A DNA stretch of 63,122 bases from NCBI GenBank assembly GCA_029884335.1, contig JAOUIA010000016.1, positions 1-63,122 on the forward strand, read 5' to 3'. Made by a program: the position numbers and the translations under genes. Below are positions 44,722 through 53,496 of this stretch, in pieces; positions within the stretch are counted from its first letter, which is position 1; every line of letters starts with the position of its first letter. This DNA comes from Betaproteobacteria bacterium. Its GTDB lineage: Bacteria; Pseudomonadota; Gammaproteobacteria; Burkholderiales; Casimicrobiaceae. The notes under the pieces were generated by a model, which was not told the origin of the DNA, searched no databases, and worked only from the letters and a program-made list of their open reading frames with translations.

Positions 44722-46413
44722 ATGTTCGGCTTCGGAAAGACCGCTGATCCCCTGTCGGATGCCAAGTCGGCCCAGCGCTGGCTGGAGGCGCTGCCCGAGC
44801 AGGACCCGCTCGCCGTCCACGCGGCGCTGCTGACGGAATTGGGACGTCTGGCCGACCGCGGCACGCGGCGCACGCCCTCGCAGCTGGAGGCCGTGTTCGC
44901 GCTGGACGCCAACACGGCCGAGCTCCGGCGCGCCCTGACCGCGCAGTACATCGAGCACTCGGCGCGCAGCTCGCGCATCGAGAACCAGCTCTGGTCGGCG
45001 CTGTTCGACCTGACGCAGGCGTTCCTGCTCGCCTACCAGGCGTTCGGCCGCGACCTCTCCACGCAGGCCGCGTCCGGCAAGTGGCAGCAGATGCTGCCCG
45101 AGCTCATCGCGCGGCAGGTGAAGCACCTGGGCTCGGACGCCAAGGTGCGCCTGTACCGCTACGAGCCGTGGATCCCGGCGAAGTGGTCGGAGCTGCACAC
45201 GCTGTTCTCGCTGGCGCTCTCGCGCAAGATCGAGCGCGCGACCCTCGCGCTCGAGCCGGGAGGCGGCACCACGACCATCGAGCACGAGTACCTGCTCGTG
45301 CTGGTGCTGCAACTGGTGCACGGCGGCAACACGACGCCCAGGCACCTGGAGTACGTCGCCGACGAGCTCGACGGCTGGTGCCAGCCGCTGCGGCTCACGC
45401 TCGAGCCGACCGCGCTCTCGTCGTTCTACGTCGACCTCGCCGGGCGCGAGGGCCTGAAGCGCCGCTCGCCCGCCCCGCTCGAGGGCCGCGTGCTGTTCCT
45501 CGACACGCGCCCGCTGCATTCGGTGCTGCTGCAGAACATCGTCGTGCTCGAGCAGAAGATCCGCACGCAGCCGCTGTCCGAGCGCACGCCCAAGCGCAGC
45601 GAGCAGCTCGCCCTGCTGCAGAAGCTCGCCGCGCAGGCCGACCCCGAGTTTCGTCCCTTCGCGCGCCGCGGCGAGCGCCAGGCCGCCGCCGGCACGGTCG
45701 ACGCCATCGTCGGGTTCGTCAACCTCGCCGGCTTCCTGCGCGAGGAGGAGCGCAACCCCGTCGTTCGCGCGGACCTCGGCCAGAGCTACGGCAGCACCAT
45801 GGAGCTAGCGACGTTCGGCCGCGTGCGCAACGAGGCCGACCGCATTGCCGAGCAGGCGCGCCGCCGCCTCGCGGCGCACGCCACCCCCGGAGGCCCCTGG
45901 GAGGTGAAGGACGTCTCGCAGACCGGCTTCCGGCTGATCGCGCCGATGGTGGTGGCGAACGCCGTGACGCTGGGCACGGTCGTCGGCCTGCGGCCGCACG
46001 GCCAGAAGGACTGGGCGATCGGCATCGTGCGGCGCATGCGGCGCCTCACCACCGATCGCGCCGAGATCGGCATGCAGGTCATCGCGCACCAGGTGGTCGG
46101 CGTGGACCTGGTCGAGCAACGCAAGGCCGCCGAGGCCGACTACGCGGTCGACGGCGAGGCGACGACGGTCAACGGCCGCACGTTCCCCGGCCTCTACCTC
46201 GGCCTGCGCAAGCGCGGGTCGGACACGACGGTGCAGTCGCTGATCCTGCCCGCGGTCGAGTACCAGCCGTCGCGGCGCTTCAAGCTGCTCGCGGCGCGCA
46301 CCTCCACGCGCCTGCGCCTCGGCCGCCTCCTCGAGCAGCAGCCCGAGTGGGTGTGGGCGGCGATCGAGCCGATCGAGGGCGAGACCGCGTTGCCGGCTGC
46401 GCAGGCGGGCTGA
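44722..46413 (+). CDS. PilZ-like domain protein of unknown function
   Basis: A 563-residue cytosolic protein without helices or signal. The N-terminal ~330 residues are helical and not assigned to any family (SRIENQLWSALFDLTQAFL, WSELHTLFSLALSR). Residues about 395-460 form a PilZ-like beta barrel (WEVKDVSQTGFRLIAP, GLRPHGQKDWAIGIVRRMRR, EIGMQVIA). The D-x-S-x-x-G element is kept, but no clear RxxxR switch is seen, so cyclic-di-GMP binding is uncertain. ATG 44722 (MFGFGKTADP) is chosen; upstream in-frame sequence lacks coding character. Confidence 0.75.
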   Translation: MFGFGKTADPLSDAKSAQRWLEALPEQDPLAVHAALLTELGRLADRGTRRTPSQLEAVFALDANTAELRRALTAQYIEHSARSSRIENQLWSALFDLTQAFLLAYQAFGRDLSTQAASGKWQQMLPELIARQVKHLGSDAKVRLYRYEPWIPAKWSELHTLFSLALSRKIERATLALEPGGGTTTIEHEYLLVLVLQLVHGGNTTPRHLEYVADELDGWCQPLRLTLEPTALSSFYVDLAGREGLKRRSPAPLEGRVLFLDTRPLHSVLLQNIVVLEQKIRTQPLSERTPKRSEQLALLQKLAAQADPEFRPFARRGERQAAAGTVDAIVGFVNLAGFLREEERNPVVRADLGQSYGSTMELATFGRVRNEADRIAEQARRRLAAHATPGGPWEVKDVSQTGFRLIAPMVVANAVTLGTVVGLRPHGQKDWAIGIVRRMRRLTTDRAEIGMQVIAHQVVGVDLVEQRKAAEADYAVDGEATTVNGRTFPGLYLGLRKRGSDTTVQSLILPAVEYQPSRRFKLLAARTSTRLRLGRLLEQQPEWVWAAIEPIEGETALPAAQAG

Positions 46414-46561
46414 CGCCCGCGCGCTGCGCCGCGGCGAGCGGTGCGGGTAAAGAGGTGGGCGTGCCCTCGCCGGCGGGGCCCCGGCTCGTGGAGTTGCCGT
46501 AGCGTGACGAGTCCGCGTTAGCATTCGCGGGGCAGACCCACTATCCCGCCCACCCCGCCCC

Positions 46562-48190
46562 GTGTCCGCACGCGACCGCTACGCCGAACTCCACGCCGCC
46601 TGGCGCTGGGAGGTTCCCGAGGAGTTCAACATCGCGCACGCCGCGTGCGGGCGCTGGGCCGCGGACCGCACGCGCTTCGCGCTCTACTGGGAGGACGAGT
46701 CGGGAGCCACGGCGGCGTACACGTTCTGGGACCTGGAGCAGCAGGCGAACCGGCTCGCCAACGCGCTCGCGGCGCTCGGCGTGGGCCGCGGCGACAGCGT
46801 CGCGCTCATCCTGCCGCAGCGGCCGGAGACCGTCGTCGCGCACCTCGCGACGTACAAGCTCGGCGCGGTCGCCGTCCCGCTGTCGTTCCTGTTCGGGCCC
46901 GACGCTCTCGAGTTCCGCCTCGCCGACAGCGCCGCGAAGGTCGCGTTCGTCGACCCGCAGTCGCTGCCCAATCTCGCGCCGCTCCGCGCGCGGTTGCCCG
47001 CGCTCGCGCACGTGATCGGCGTGGCGGGCGCGGGCGAGTCGTTCGTCACGCCGTACGAGCGCCTGCTGGAACGGGCCGCCCGCCGCTTCACGCCGGTCGC
47101 GACGAAGCCGACCGACCCCGCGCTGATCATCTACACCAGCGGCACGACGGGCCCGCCGAAGGGCGCGCTGATGCCGCACTCGTGCCTCATCGGCAACCTG
47201 CCCGGCTTCGTGTACTCGCACGACGGCTACCCGCAGCCGGGCGACGTGTTCTGGTCGCCGGCCGACTGGGCGTGGACCGGCGGCCTGATGGACGCGCTGC
47301 TGCCCACGCTGTACTTCGGCCAGCCGATCGTCGGCTTCCGCGGCCGCTTCGACCCCGAGCGCGCGCTCGACCTGATCGAGCGCTACCAGGTGCGCAACAG
47401 CTTCCTGTTCCCCACCGCGCTCAAGATGATCATGAAGGCGTTTCCCGAGCCGCGCGCGCGCTTCGACGCGAACCTGCGCAGCGTGATGAGCGCGGGCGAG
47501 TCGCTCGGCACCACCGTGTTCGAGTGGTCGCGCGCGGCGCTCGGCGTGACCGTGAACGAGATGTTCGGGCAGACCGAGATGAACTACATCGTCGGCAACT
47601 CGCAGGCGCACTGGCCGGCGCTGCCGGGGTCGATGGGCCGCCCCTATCCGGGCCACCGCATCGCGGTCATCGGCGACGACGGGCAGGAGGTCGCGCGCGG
47701 AGAGCCGGGCGACGTCGCGGTGAACCGCATCGCGCCCGACGGCACGCCCGACCCGGTGTTCTTCCTCGGCTACCACAACAATCCGGAAGGCACGCGGAAG
47801 AAGTTCAGCGGGCAGTGGTGCCGCACCGGCGACGTCGCGACGATGGACGCCGAAGGCTACCTCTGGTACCAGGGCCGCGCCGACGACGTCTTCAAGGTCG
47901 CCGGCTACCGCATCGGCCCCTCCGAGATCGAGAACTGCCTGGTGCGCCACCCGGCGGTCGCCAACGCGGCTGTCGTGCCTGCGCCGGACGAGACGCGCGG
48001 CAACGTCGTCAAGGCGTTCGTCGTGCTCGCGCCCGGGCACGCGGCGTCCGGGCAGCTCGTCGAGGCGCTGCAGGCGCATGTGCGCGGCACGCTCGCGCCC
48101 TACGAGGTGCCGAAGTTCGTCGAGTTCGTCGACGCGCTGCCGATGACGACGACCGGCAAGGTCCAGCGCCGGCTGCTGCGGGGGCGCTGA
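46562..48190 (+). CDS. AMP-dependent acyl-CoA synthetase
   Basis: A 542-residue ANL-superfamily ligase forming an acyl-CoA by way of an acyl-adenylate. Motifs: P-loop LIIYTSGTTGPPKGALMPH (about residue 188), SAGESLGTTVFEW, NEMFGQTEMNYIVGN, hinge WYQGRADDVFKVAGYRIGP and the catalytic Lys in MTTTGKVQRR. The sequence resembles medium-chain and acetyl/propionyl-type synthetases; the substrate is not assignable. GTG 46562 starts SARDRYAELH. It converges with the exosortase pair, four bases apart. Confidence 0.88.
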   Translation: MSARDRYAELHAAWRWEVPEEFNIAHAACGRWAADRTRFALYWEDESGATAAYTFWDLEQQANRLANALAALGVGRGDSVALILPQRPETVVAHLATYKLGAVAVPLSFLFGPDALEFRLADSAAKVAFVDPQSLPNLAPLRARLPALAHVIGVAGAGESFVTPYERLLERAARRFTPVATKPTDPALIIYTSGTTGPPKGALMPHSCLIGNLPGFVYSHDGYPQPGDVFWSPADWAWTGGLMDALLPTLYFGQPIVGFRGRFDPERALDLIERYQVRNSFLFPTALKMIMKAFPEPRARFDANLRSVMSAGESLGTTVFEWSRAALGVTVNEMFGQTEMNYIVGNSQAHWPALPGSMGRPYPGHRIAVIGDDGQEVARGEPGDVAVNRIAPDGTPDPVFFLGYHNNPEGTRKKFSGQWCRTGDVATMDAEGYLWYQGRADDVFKVAGYRIGPSEIENCLVRHPAVANAAVVPAPDETRGNVVKAFVVLAPGHAASGQLVEALQAHVRGTLAPYEVPKFVEFVDALPMTTTGKVQRRLLRGR

Positions 48191-48194
48191 CGCG

Positions 48195-48776
48195 CTATCG
48201 CGTGTCGCGCAGCCGCTCGAGGAACGGGCGGTGCGCGAGCACCCAGATCGCCGCCGGCACGACCGTCGGCAGGATCAGCGTCCCGAACTGGTAGGCGAAG
48301 GCGATCAGCTCGCGCTGCGCCGGCGTGAAGCCGGTCTGCGACGCGATCGCGGGGCCGGCGGTGATCGCGACGTTGCGCAGGAAGTCGGCGACGACACCCC
48401 ACGCGACGAACGGCAGCATGGCCGCGAGCCCCAGCAACAGCACGCGCGGCCAGCCCGGCTCGCGCGCCGCCAGCACGAGCGCGGCGAACATCGGCATGCC
48501 GAACGAGTACAGCAGCAGGTTGACGTCCACGCTCACCTGCCCGCCCGCGGTCGCCTGCCCCGGCCTCAGCGTGGTCAGCACGACGGCGTTGGCGCCGTCG
48601 GCGTTGACCGCGCGCACGAGGTCGGCGAAGCCGAGGCGCAGCACGCCCTCGGCGAGGAGCTGCGCCGGGTAGAGCAGGATCGGCGCGGCGAAGTACCACG
48701 CGGCGAACGTGATGGGGAGCCACGCGAGCGCGAGCAGCACGAAGCGCGGCAGGCCGCGCGGCGCGGCCGCCATCAC
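48195..48776 (-). CDS. Exosortase H-associated membrane protein
   Basis: A 193-residue membrane protein with about four helices, encoded just downstream of exosortase H. It has LPITFAAWYFAAPILLYPAQ, a periplasmic domain with VDVNLLLYSFGMPMFAALVL, and LIAFAYQFGTLILPTVVPAA. Such partners occur beside xrtH and are presumed to help the sorting reaction. The start is GTG 48776 or ATG 48773; the GTG overlaps the stop of the repeat-encoded bridging frame (GTGA). Confidence 0.75.
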   Translation of the reverse strand: MMAAAPRGLPRFVLLALAWLPITFAAWYFAAPILLYPAQLLAEGVLRLGFADLVRAVNADGANAVVLTTLRPGQATAGGQVSVDVNLLLYSFGMPMFAALVLAAREPGWPRVLLLGLAAMLPFVAWGVVADFLRNVAITAGPAIASQTGFTPAQRELIAFAYQFGTLILPTVVPAAIWVLAHRPFLERLRDTR

Positions 48777-49126
48777 CGACCGCCCTCCGCGCTGCGCGCT
48801 GCGGGGCTTGTTCGCGCTCCGGGACGGCCCTGCGGGCGCATTCGACTTTCCCTCCGCGCTGCGCGCTGCGGGGCTTGTTCGCCCTTGCGACGGCCCTGCG
48901 GGCTCGTGCTCCCCTCGCCCCGCGGAAGCGGGGAGGGAGCGGCGCGAGCAGCCGGCGAGGGGCCCCGCGTAGCGGGGATCGACGGCCAGAGCGAGTCGCT
49001 GCAGCCCGCCGACACGCGACGCTGCGAGTCGGCGTCGCCGGTACGGAGGCGGGGTCGGGGGTGAGGGCTCGGACTCCCCTCGCCCCGCGAAGGCGGGGAG
49101 AGGGGTCGGGGGTGAGGGGCGATCAC
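48773..49126 (-). other. Repeat-encoded bridging open frame between xrtH and its partner
   Basis: A 117-codon frame begins at GTG 49126-49124 overlapping the xrtH stop (GTGA) and ends at TGA 48775-48773 overlapping the partner's GTG (GTGA). It consists of repeats: the CCCCTCGCCCCGC/GGGGAGAGGGG family (48905-49120) and two near-identical tandem units with CCCTCCGCGCTGCGCGCTG (48784-48903). The predicted peptide is Arg/Pro/Ser-rich and unlikely to be functional. The pattern equals that of 7415-7597 and 55185-55409. Confidence 0.5.
48784..48903 (-). repeat. Two tandem GCGCTGCGCGCTGCGGGGC units
   Basis: Two near-identical units of about 65 bp, each with CCCTCCGCGCTGCGCGCTGC, GGGGCTTGTTCGC and GACGGCCCTGCGGGC. 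The GACGGCCCTGCGG end is shared with the 79-bp repeats at 7429-7594. Confidence 0.8.
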
Positions 49127-49650
49127 GCTACGGCCGGAGCGGGTGGCGGCGCCGCCGCGCCGCCGCCCGCGCCGCCCCGCGGAAGCGTGCGCACCCAGAT
49201 CAGCCAGACGACGAGCACGTCGAGCATGATCAGCGCCTGCCACACGTACAGGTGCGCCCACTCGAACCAGTCGCGGTTCCACTGCCCCAGGTAGAACAGG
49301 CTGATCACGCGCACGACGTTGAGCCCCTGCACGGCGACGATGCCCGCGACGAGCCCGGCGAGCTTGTGCTTCCAGGGCGCGGGAAAGGCGAGGATCGCGG
49401 CCACCAGCACGATCGTCGCCTCGACGCCGTTGCAGCCGGCCTCGATCGACACCGCGAAGCCGTTCGTCGTGCTGCGCATGATCTTGCCGACCGCCATCAC
49501 GCTCGGGTCGAACACCGTGACGAGCCACGTCGAGATCGCCGCCAGCGTGCCGGTCCACGGCTCGACGAAGTGCGCCTGCGCCCACGGCGTCAGCTCGAGG
49601 CCGAACAGCAGGGCCTGGATTGCTATGAAGGCGACGAAGAAGCGCAGCAT
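49123..49650 (-). CDS. xrtH: Exosortase H
   Basis: A membrane cysteine transpeptidase that cleaves and probably anchors exported proteins with an IPTLxxWG-CTERM-type tail. The 175-residue product is the short XrtH form: Cys73 in EAGCNGVEA, Arg114 in LNVVRVISLFYLGQW and His133 in WFEWAHLYVWQ give the exosortase triad, within about five helices. No protein with a C-terminal sorting signal is encoded in this window. ATG at 49650. Confidence 0.9.
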   Translation of the reverse strand: MLRFFVAFIAIQALLFGLELTPWAQAHFVEPWTGTLAAISTWLVTVFDPSVMAVGKIMRSTTNGFAVSIEAGCNGVEATIVLVAAILAFPAPWKHKLAGLVAGIVAVQGLNVVRVISLFYLGQWNRDWFEWAHLYVWQALIMLDVLVVWLIWVRTLPRGGAGGGAAAPPPAPAVA

Positions 49651-49685
49651 GGCGCGGCAATGTTAACCCGCCGGCAGCCCGCCAA

Positions 49686-49838
49686 AAGTAGGGTCAGACT
49701 CGACTTTTCGTGCCCGCATGGAAAGTAGGGTCAGACTCGGCTTTTCGTGCCCGGGTCGGCGAACGCCGGGGACGCCGCTGGAAGAGTCGAGTCCGACCCT
49801 GCTTCCTGGAAAGTCGAGTCTGACCCTGCTTTCAGGCG
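49686..49838. repeat. GGGTCAGACTC repeats after amiC
   Basis: AAAAGTAGGGTCAGACTCG and GAAAGTAGGGTCAGACTCGG in direct order are followed by inverse copies GAGTCGAGTCCGACCCTGC and AAGTCGAGTCTGACCCTGC. The last copy touches the amiC stop codon. A long hairpin could form in the amiC transcript. Confidence 0.85.
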
Positions 49839-51109
49839 CGGGCGGCTAGCGGCGGATTGCCGGCGAAGTAGCGGCGCACGCCCTCGCCGATCGACTCGGC
49901 GAAGCGCTGCTGGTGGCGGTCGCTGCGCAGCTTCGCCTCCTCCTCGGGGTTGCTGATGAATGCCGTCTCCACGAGGATCGACGGGACGTCCGGCGCCTTC
50001 AGCACCGCGAAGCCGGCCTGCTCGACGGCGCTCTTGTGCAGCGCGTTGTGGCCGGCCAGCCCGGCCAGGACGTGGCGGCCGGCCTTGAGGCTGTCGTTGA
50101 TCTGCGCGGCCTGCGAGAGGTCGAGCAGCGTGCGCGCGACGCTGCGGTCGACGCGATCGAGGTTGACGCCGCCGATGCGGTCGGCGTCGTTCTCCTTCTG
50201 CGCGAGCCAGCGCGCCGCCGCCGACGTCGCCCCGTTCTCCGAGAGCGCGAACACCGAGGAGCCGCGCGCGTGCGGCTCGCGGAACGCGTCGGCGTGGATC
50301 GACAGGAAGAGGTCGGCCTGCACGCGGCGCGCCTTCGCCACGCGCTGCGCGAGCGGCACGAAGTAGTCCGCGTCGCGCGTGAGCACCGCGCGCATCCCCG
50401 GCTGCGCTTCGAGCACGCGCGCGAGCTTGCGCGAGATCGCCAGCGCGACGTGCTTCTCGTAGGTGCCGCGCGGGCCGATCGCGCCCGGATCCTCGCCGCC
50501 GTGGCCCGGGTCGATCGCCACGATCAGCGCGCGCTTGCGCGCCGGGTTCGCCGCGGCCGACTTCGGCGCCTGCGGCGCCTCGCCCGCTGCGGGCCGCGCC
50601 TCGTCGCGCTTGAGGAGCGCCATGAGCGGATCGACCGGATTGAGCGGGTAGATGTCCACCACCAGCCGGTGGCCGTAGGTGGCGACGGGCGGCAGCTGGA
50701 AGACCTGCGGCTCGACCTCGGCCTTGAGGTCGAGGACCACGCGCAGCGACGACGCGGTCACGCGGCCGAAGCGCACGCCGGCCACGTAGGGGTCGTCGCC
50801 GGCCACGGAAGTGGCGAGCCGCGCGAGTTCCGGCGTGAGGTCCACGCCGTCGAGGTCGAGCACCAGGCGGTGCGGCTCGCGCAGCGTGGAGAGTCGGTGC
50901 GGGATCGCCGAGCGCGCCTCGAGGATCACCCGCGTGTACTCCTGCGCCGGCCACAGGCGGGCGGACGCGACCTGCGCCACATTCGCGAACGCCTGCGGCA
51001 ACGCGATCCCCGAGGCGGGGACGACGAGCCAGCGCAGCGCGCGGCGGCGCGCGTATCCCGTGCGCGTCAGCGCGCCACGCCCATCGCTGCGGCGATCGCG
51101 CTCAGGCAT
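49832..51109 (-). CDS. amiC: N-acetylmuramoyl-L-alanine amidase, AmiC type
   Basis: A periplasmic zinc amidase that splits septal peptidoglycan during division. The 425-residue product has an N-terminal twin-Arg-like stretch (YARRRALRWLVVP) before a hydrophobic segment, an AMIN domain (about residues 50-155, LWPAQEYTRVILEARS) and an Amidase_3 domain (about 190-415). The latter has zinc ligands IDPGHGGEDPGA, TYEKH and SIHADAF, and the late catalytic Glu in ILVETAFISNPEE. It overlaps tsaE by 43 bases on the same strand, the conserved tsaE-amiC order. Confidence 0.94.
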   Translation of the reverse strand: MPERDRRSDGRGALTRTGYARRRALRWLVVPASGIALPQAFANVAQVASARLWPAQEYTRVILEARSAIPHRLSTLREPHRLVLDLDGVDLTPELARLATSVAGDDPYVAGVRFGRVTASSLRVVLDLKAEVEPQVFQLPPVATYGHRLVVDIYPLNPVDPLMALLKRDEARPAAGEAPQAPKSAAANPARKRALIVAIDPGHGGEDPGAIGPRGTYEKHVALAISRKLARVLEAQPGMRAVLTRDADYFVPLAQRVAKARRVQADLFLSIHADAFREPHARGSSVFALSENGATSAAARWLAQKENDADRIGGVNLDRVDRSVARTLLDLSQAAQINDSLKAGRHVLAGLAGHNALHKSAVEQAGFAVLKAPDVPSILVETAFISNPEEEAKLRSDRHQQRFAESIGEGVRRYFAGNPPLAARA

Positions 51110-51555
51110 CGCTCGCCGGCTTCCGTCGTCGCGACGGCGTCAAGGGTTCGCCCCTCGTGCTCCGGTCCCGCGTACGCGAGCGAGATGGCGACGTCGGCGG
51201 CCGGCAGTCGCGACGCCACGCGCTCCGGCCACTCGACCAGGCAGACGCTGTCGTCGCGGAAGCAGTCGGCGAAGCCTGCATCGTCCCATTCCCCCGGCTC
51301 GTCGAATCGATAGAAATCAAAGTGATACAAGTATAAGTTCGACAGCGGGTAATGTTCAACCAGGGCGAAGCTGGGGCTTTTCACCGGCCCCGCCCAGCCG
51401 CAGCCGGAGAGCACGCCGCGCGCGAGCGTCGTCTTGCCGGCGCCGAGGTCGCCGGCGAGCGTCACCACCATGCCGGGTGTCAGCGCCGCGCCGAGGGCCG
51501 CACCGGCGCGCCGCGTCGCCCCGGCATCGGCAAGCGCGACTGCGAGGGTCCTCAT
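51067..51555 (-). CDS. tsaE: tRNA t6A modification ATPase TsaE
   Basis: The ATPase of the TsaBCDE complex that makes threonylcarbamoyl-adenosine 37 in ANN-decoding tRNAs. The 162-residue product has Walker A LAGDLGAGKTTLARGVL (residues 33-49), SPSFALVEHYPL, HFDFYRFDEP and Walker B-like VCLVEWPER. The stretch NLYLYHFDFYRFD is encoded by unusually AT-rich codons (TTA, TTG, TTT, GAT) for this genome. ATG 51555; divergent from queG. Confidence 0.94.
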   Translation of the reverse strand: MRTLAVALADAGATRRAGAALGAALTPGMVVTLAGDLGAGKTTLARGVLSGCGWAGPVKSPSFALVEHYPLSNLYLYHFDFYRFDEPGEWDDAGFADCFRDDSVCLVEWPERVASRLPAADVAISLAYAGPEHEGRTLDAVATTEAGERCLSAIAAAMGVAR

Positions 51556-51594
51556 CGTTTCGGCACCGTGGATCGCGTCGGGTAGGCTTGCGTC

Positions 51595-52671
51595 ATGGAA
51601 GCGCCTTCTGGGAACGCGCCGCCCGCGCGCGACTGGGCGTCGCTCGCGCAGCGCATCGTCGCGTGGGGCCGCGAACTCGGTTTCGCGGCAGTGGGCATCG
51701 CCGGCACCGACCTCGCCGCGGAGGAAGCCCGGCTCGCCGCGTGGCTGGACGCCGGCCGTCACGGGCGCATGGATTATATGGCGCGCCACGGCACGCTGCG
51801 CTCGCGACCGGCCGACCTCGTGCCGGGCACCGTGCGCGCGATCACCGCGCGTCTCGACTACTGGCCGCGCGATGCGCGCCCCGCCGCCGAGGTGCTGGCC
51901 GACGCGGAGCGCGGCTACGTGTCGCGCTACGCGCTCGGCCGCGACTACCACAAGGTGCTGCGCGCGAAGCTCACGCAACTCGCCCGCCGCATCGAAGACG
52001 AGGTTGGCCCGTTCGGCTGGCGCGTGTTCGCCGACAGCGCACCGGTGATGGAAGTGGCGCTCGCCGCGAACGCCGGCAACGGCTGGCGCGGCAAGCACAC
52101 GCTGCTGCTCACGCGCGAAGGATCGCTGTTCTTCCTGGGCGAGATCTACGTCGACCTGCCGCTGCCGGTCACGCCGCCCGTCGCGGCGCACTGCGGCACC
52201 TGCGGCGCGTGCATCGACGCGTGTCCCACCGGCGCGATCGTCGCTCCCTACGAGCTCGACGCGCGGCGCTGCATCTCGTACCTGACCATCGAGCTTGCCG
52301 GCCCGATTCCCGACGACCTCAAGAGCGCGATCGGCAACCGCATCTACGGCTGCGACGACTGCCAGCTCGCCTGCCCGTGGAACAAGTTCGCGCAGGCGGC
52401 CGCGTTGCCGGACTTCGCGGAAGTGCGCAACGGCCTCGACGGCGCAAAGCTCGTCGACCTCTTTGCGTGGACGCGCACGGAGTTCGAGACGCGGATGGCA
52501 GGAAGCGCGATCCGCCGCATCGGCTACGACAAGTGGCTGTCGAACGTCGCGGTCGCGCTCGGCAATGCGCCCTCGTCGCCGGAGATCGTCGCCGCGCTGC
52601 GCGCGCACAAGCACGATGCGTCGCCGCTGGTGCGCGACGCAGTCGCCTGGGCGCTGGCGCGGGCGGGCTAG
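51595..52671 (+). CDS. queG: Epoxyqueuosine reductase
   Basis: It reduces epoxyqueuosine to queuosine in tRNA using cobalamin and two [4Fe-4S] clusters. The 358-residue product has the catalytic region with FADSAPVMEVALAANAG, cluster motifs CGTCGACIDACPTGAI (about residues 199-214) and YGCDDCQLACPWN (about 256-268), and a HEAT-like C-terminus. The TAG stop is the CTAG end of repeat element R2. Confidence 0.95.
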   Translation: MEAPSGNAPPARDWASLAQRIVAWGRELGFAAVGIAGTDLAAEEARLAAWLDAGRHGRMDYMARHGTLRSRPADLVPGTVRAITARLDYWPRDARPAAEVLADAERGYVSRYALGRDYHKVLRAKLTQLARRIEDEVGPFGWRVFADSAPVMEVALAANAGNGWRGKHTLLLTREGSLFFLGEIYVDLPLPVTPPVAAHCGTCGACIDACPTGAIVAPYELDARRCISYLTIELAGPIPDDLKSAIGNRIYGCDDCQLACPWNKFAQAAALPDFAEVRNGLDGAKLVDLFAWTRTEFETRMAGSAIRRIGYDKWLSNVAVALGNAPSSPEIVAALRAHKHDASPLVRDAVAWALARAG

Positions 52672-52908
52672 TTGTGATCTGTCAAGACGTTGTTGCTGCA
52701 AGGCATGCGCTGCTCGCATCCATGAGTCGTCGTCCCCGCGAAGCCTGCCCCCGAGGACTGCAGTCGGGGGGCGGCGACCCAGCGTCTCGTCGAATCGACA
52801 GGCTGGCTGGCACGACAGACGAAAGACACTGGGTCCCCGCCTTCGCGGGGACGACGAATGAACTGAATTCATGGACCGGCGAAACAACGTATTGGAACTT
52901 CACGGCTA
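52668..52908. repeat. CTAG-flanked palindromic element R2
   Basis: A 241-bp element. Left end CTAGTTGTGATCTGTCAAG (type B); right end, read inward, TTAGCCGTGAAGTTCCAATA (type C, with CTAA for CTAG). Core GTCGTCCCCGCGAAG and CCCCGCCTTCGCGGGG arms as in R1. It supplies the TAG stops of queG (plus) and of the exported protein at 52906 (minus). Confidence 0.82.
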
Positions 52909-53496
52909 ATTTGACTTGCGCAGCGCGGCGGCAACGTCGACCTTGAGACCCGTCGCGAGGTCGAACTGCACCGCCGAAAGGCCCAATGCCGACATGCTGC
53001 CGACCTGGATCTCGAGCAGCAGCTTGTTCACCGGCGCGCCGAAGTAGCCTACGCGCACCGGGCCGAGAAAGTCCGTCGCCTTCTGCGGATCGGCGCGATG
53101 CGCGTTCATGCGCTCGCGCACGAACGACGGCTGCACGGCCGACAGCGGGAAGCGCGCGACCGCGGCGCCGGCCTCGGGTGCCCACGGGCGCAACTGCCGG
53201 CCGTCGGTGCCGATCCACGCGCCCTGCCGGTAGATCACGTGCTCGGCGCCCGCGTCGCGCGAGGCGTGCACGAGCGCCTGCGCCTCCTGCTCGTCGAACA
53301 CGAGCATCGACAGCAGCGGATCGGCGCCCGCCTTCGCCGTCAGCGCGGCGCGGAACTTTTCAAAGTAGGCGAGCGTGCGCTCGTCGGTCCTGCGCGCTTC
53401 CCGCGCCTGGATGGCACGGACGTCCTGCGCCTGCGCGAACGGCCATGCGATGGCGGCGAGCGCGCCCGCGAGCCCCAGCACCCGCAGCGGCGTCAT
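52906..53496 (-). CDS. Exported protein of unknown function
   Basis: A 196-residue product with a signal peptide (residues 1-23, LGLAGALAAIAWPFAQAQ). The mature part has LAYFEKFRAALTAKAGADPL and ARDAGAEHVIYRQGAWIGTD and no Cys pairs. No family recognised. The ATG overlaps the stop of the upstream exported protein (ATGA), so the two are a coupled pair. Its TAG stop belongs to the R2 element. Confidence 0.68.
   Translation of the reverse strand: MTPLRVLGLAGALAAIAWPFAQAQDVRAIQAREARRTDERTLAYFEKFRAALTAKAGADPLLSMLVFDEQEAQALVHASRDAGAEHVIYRQGAWIGTDGRQLRPWAPEAGAAVARFPLSAVQPSFVRERMNAHRADPQKATDFLGPVRVGYFGAPVNKLLLEIQVGSMSALGLSAVQFDLATGLKVDVAAALRKSN

Noticed and set aside
48773-49126. A functional protein between xrtH and its partner
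   Set aside because: The frame is made of nucleotide repeats, low in complexity and Arg/Pro/Ser-rich. Only its overlaps with neighbouring genes are notable.
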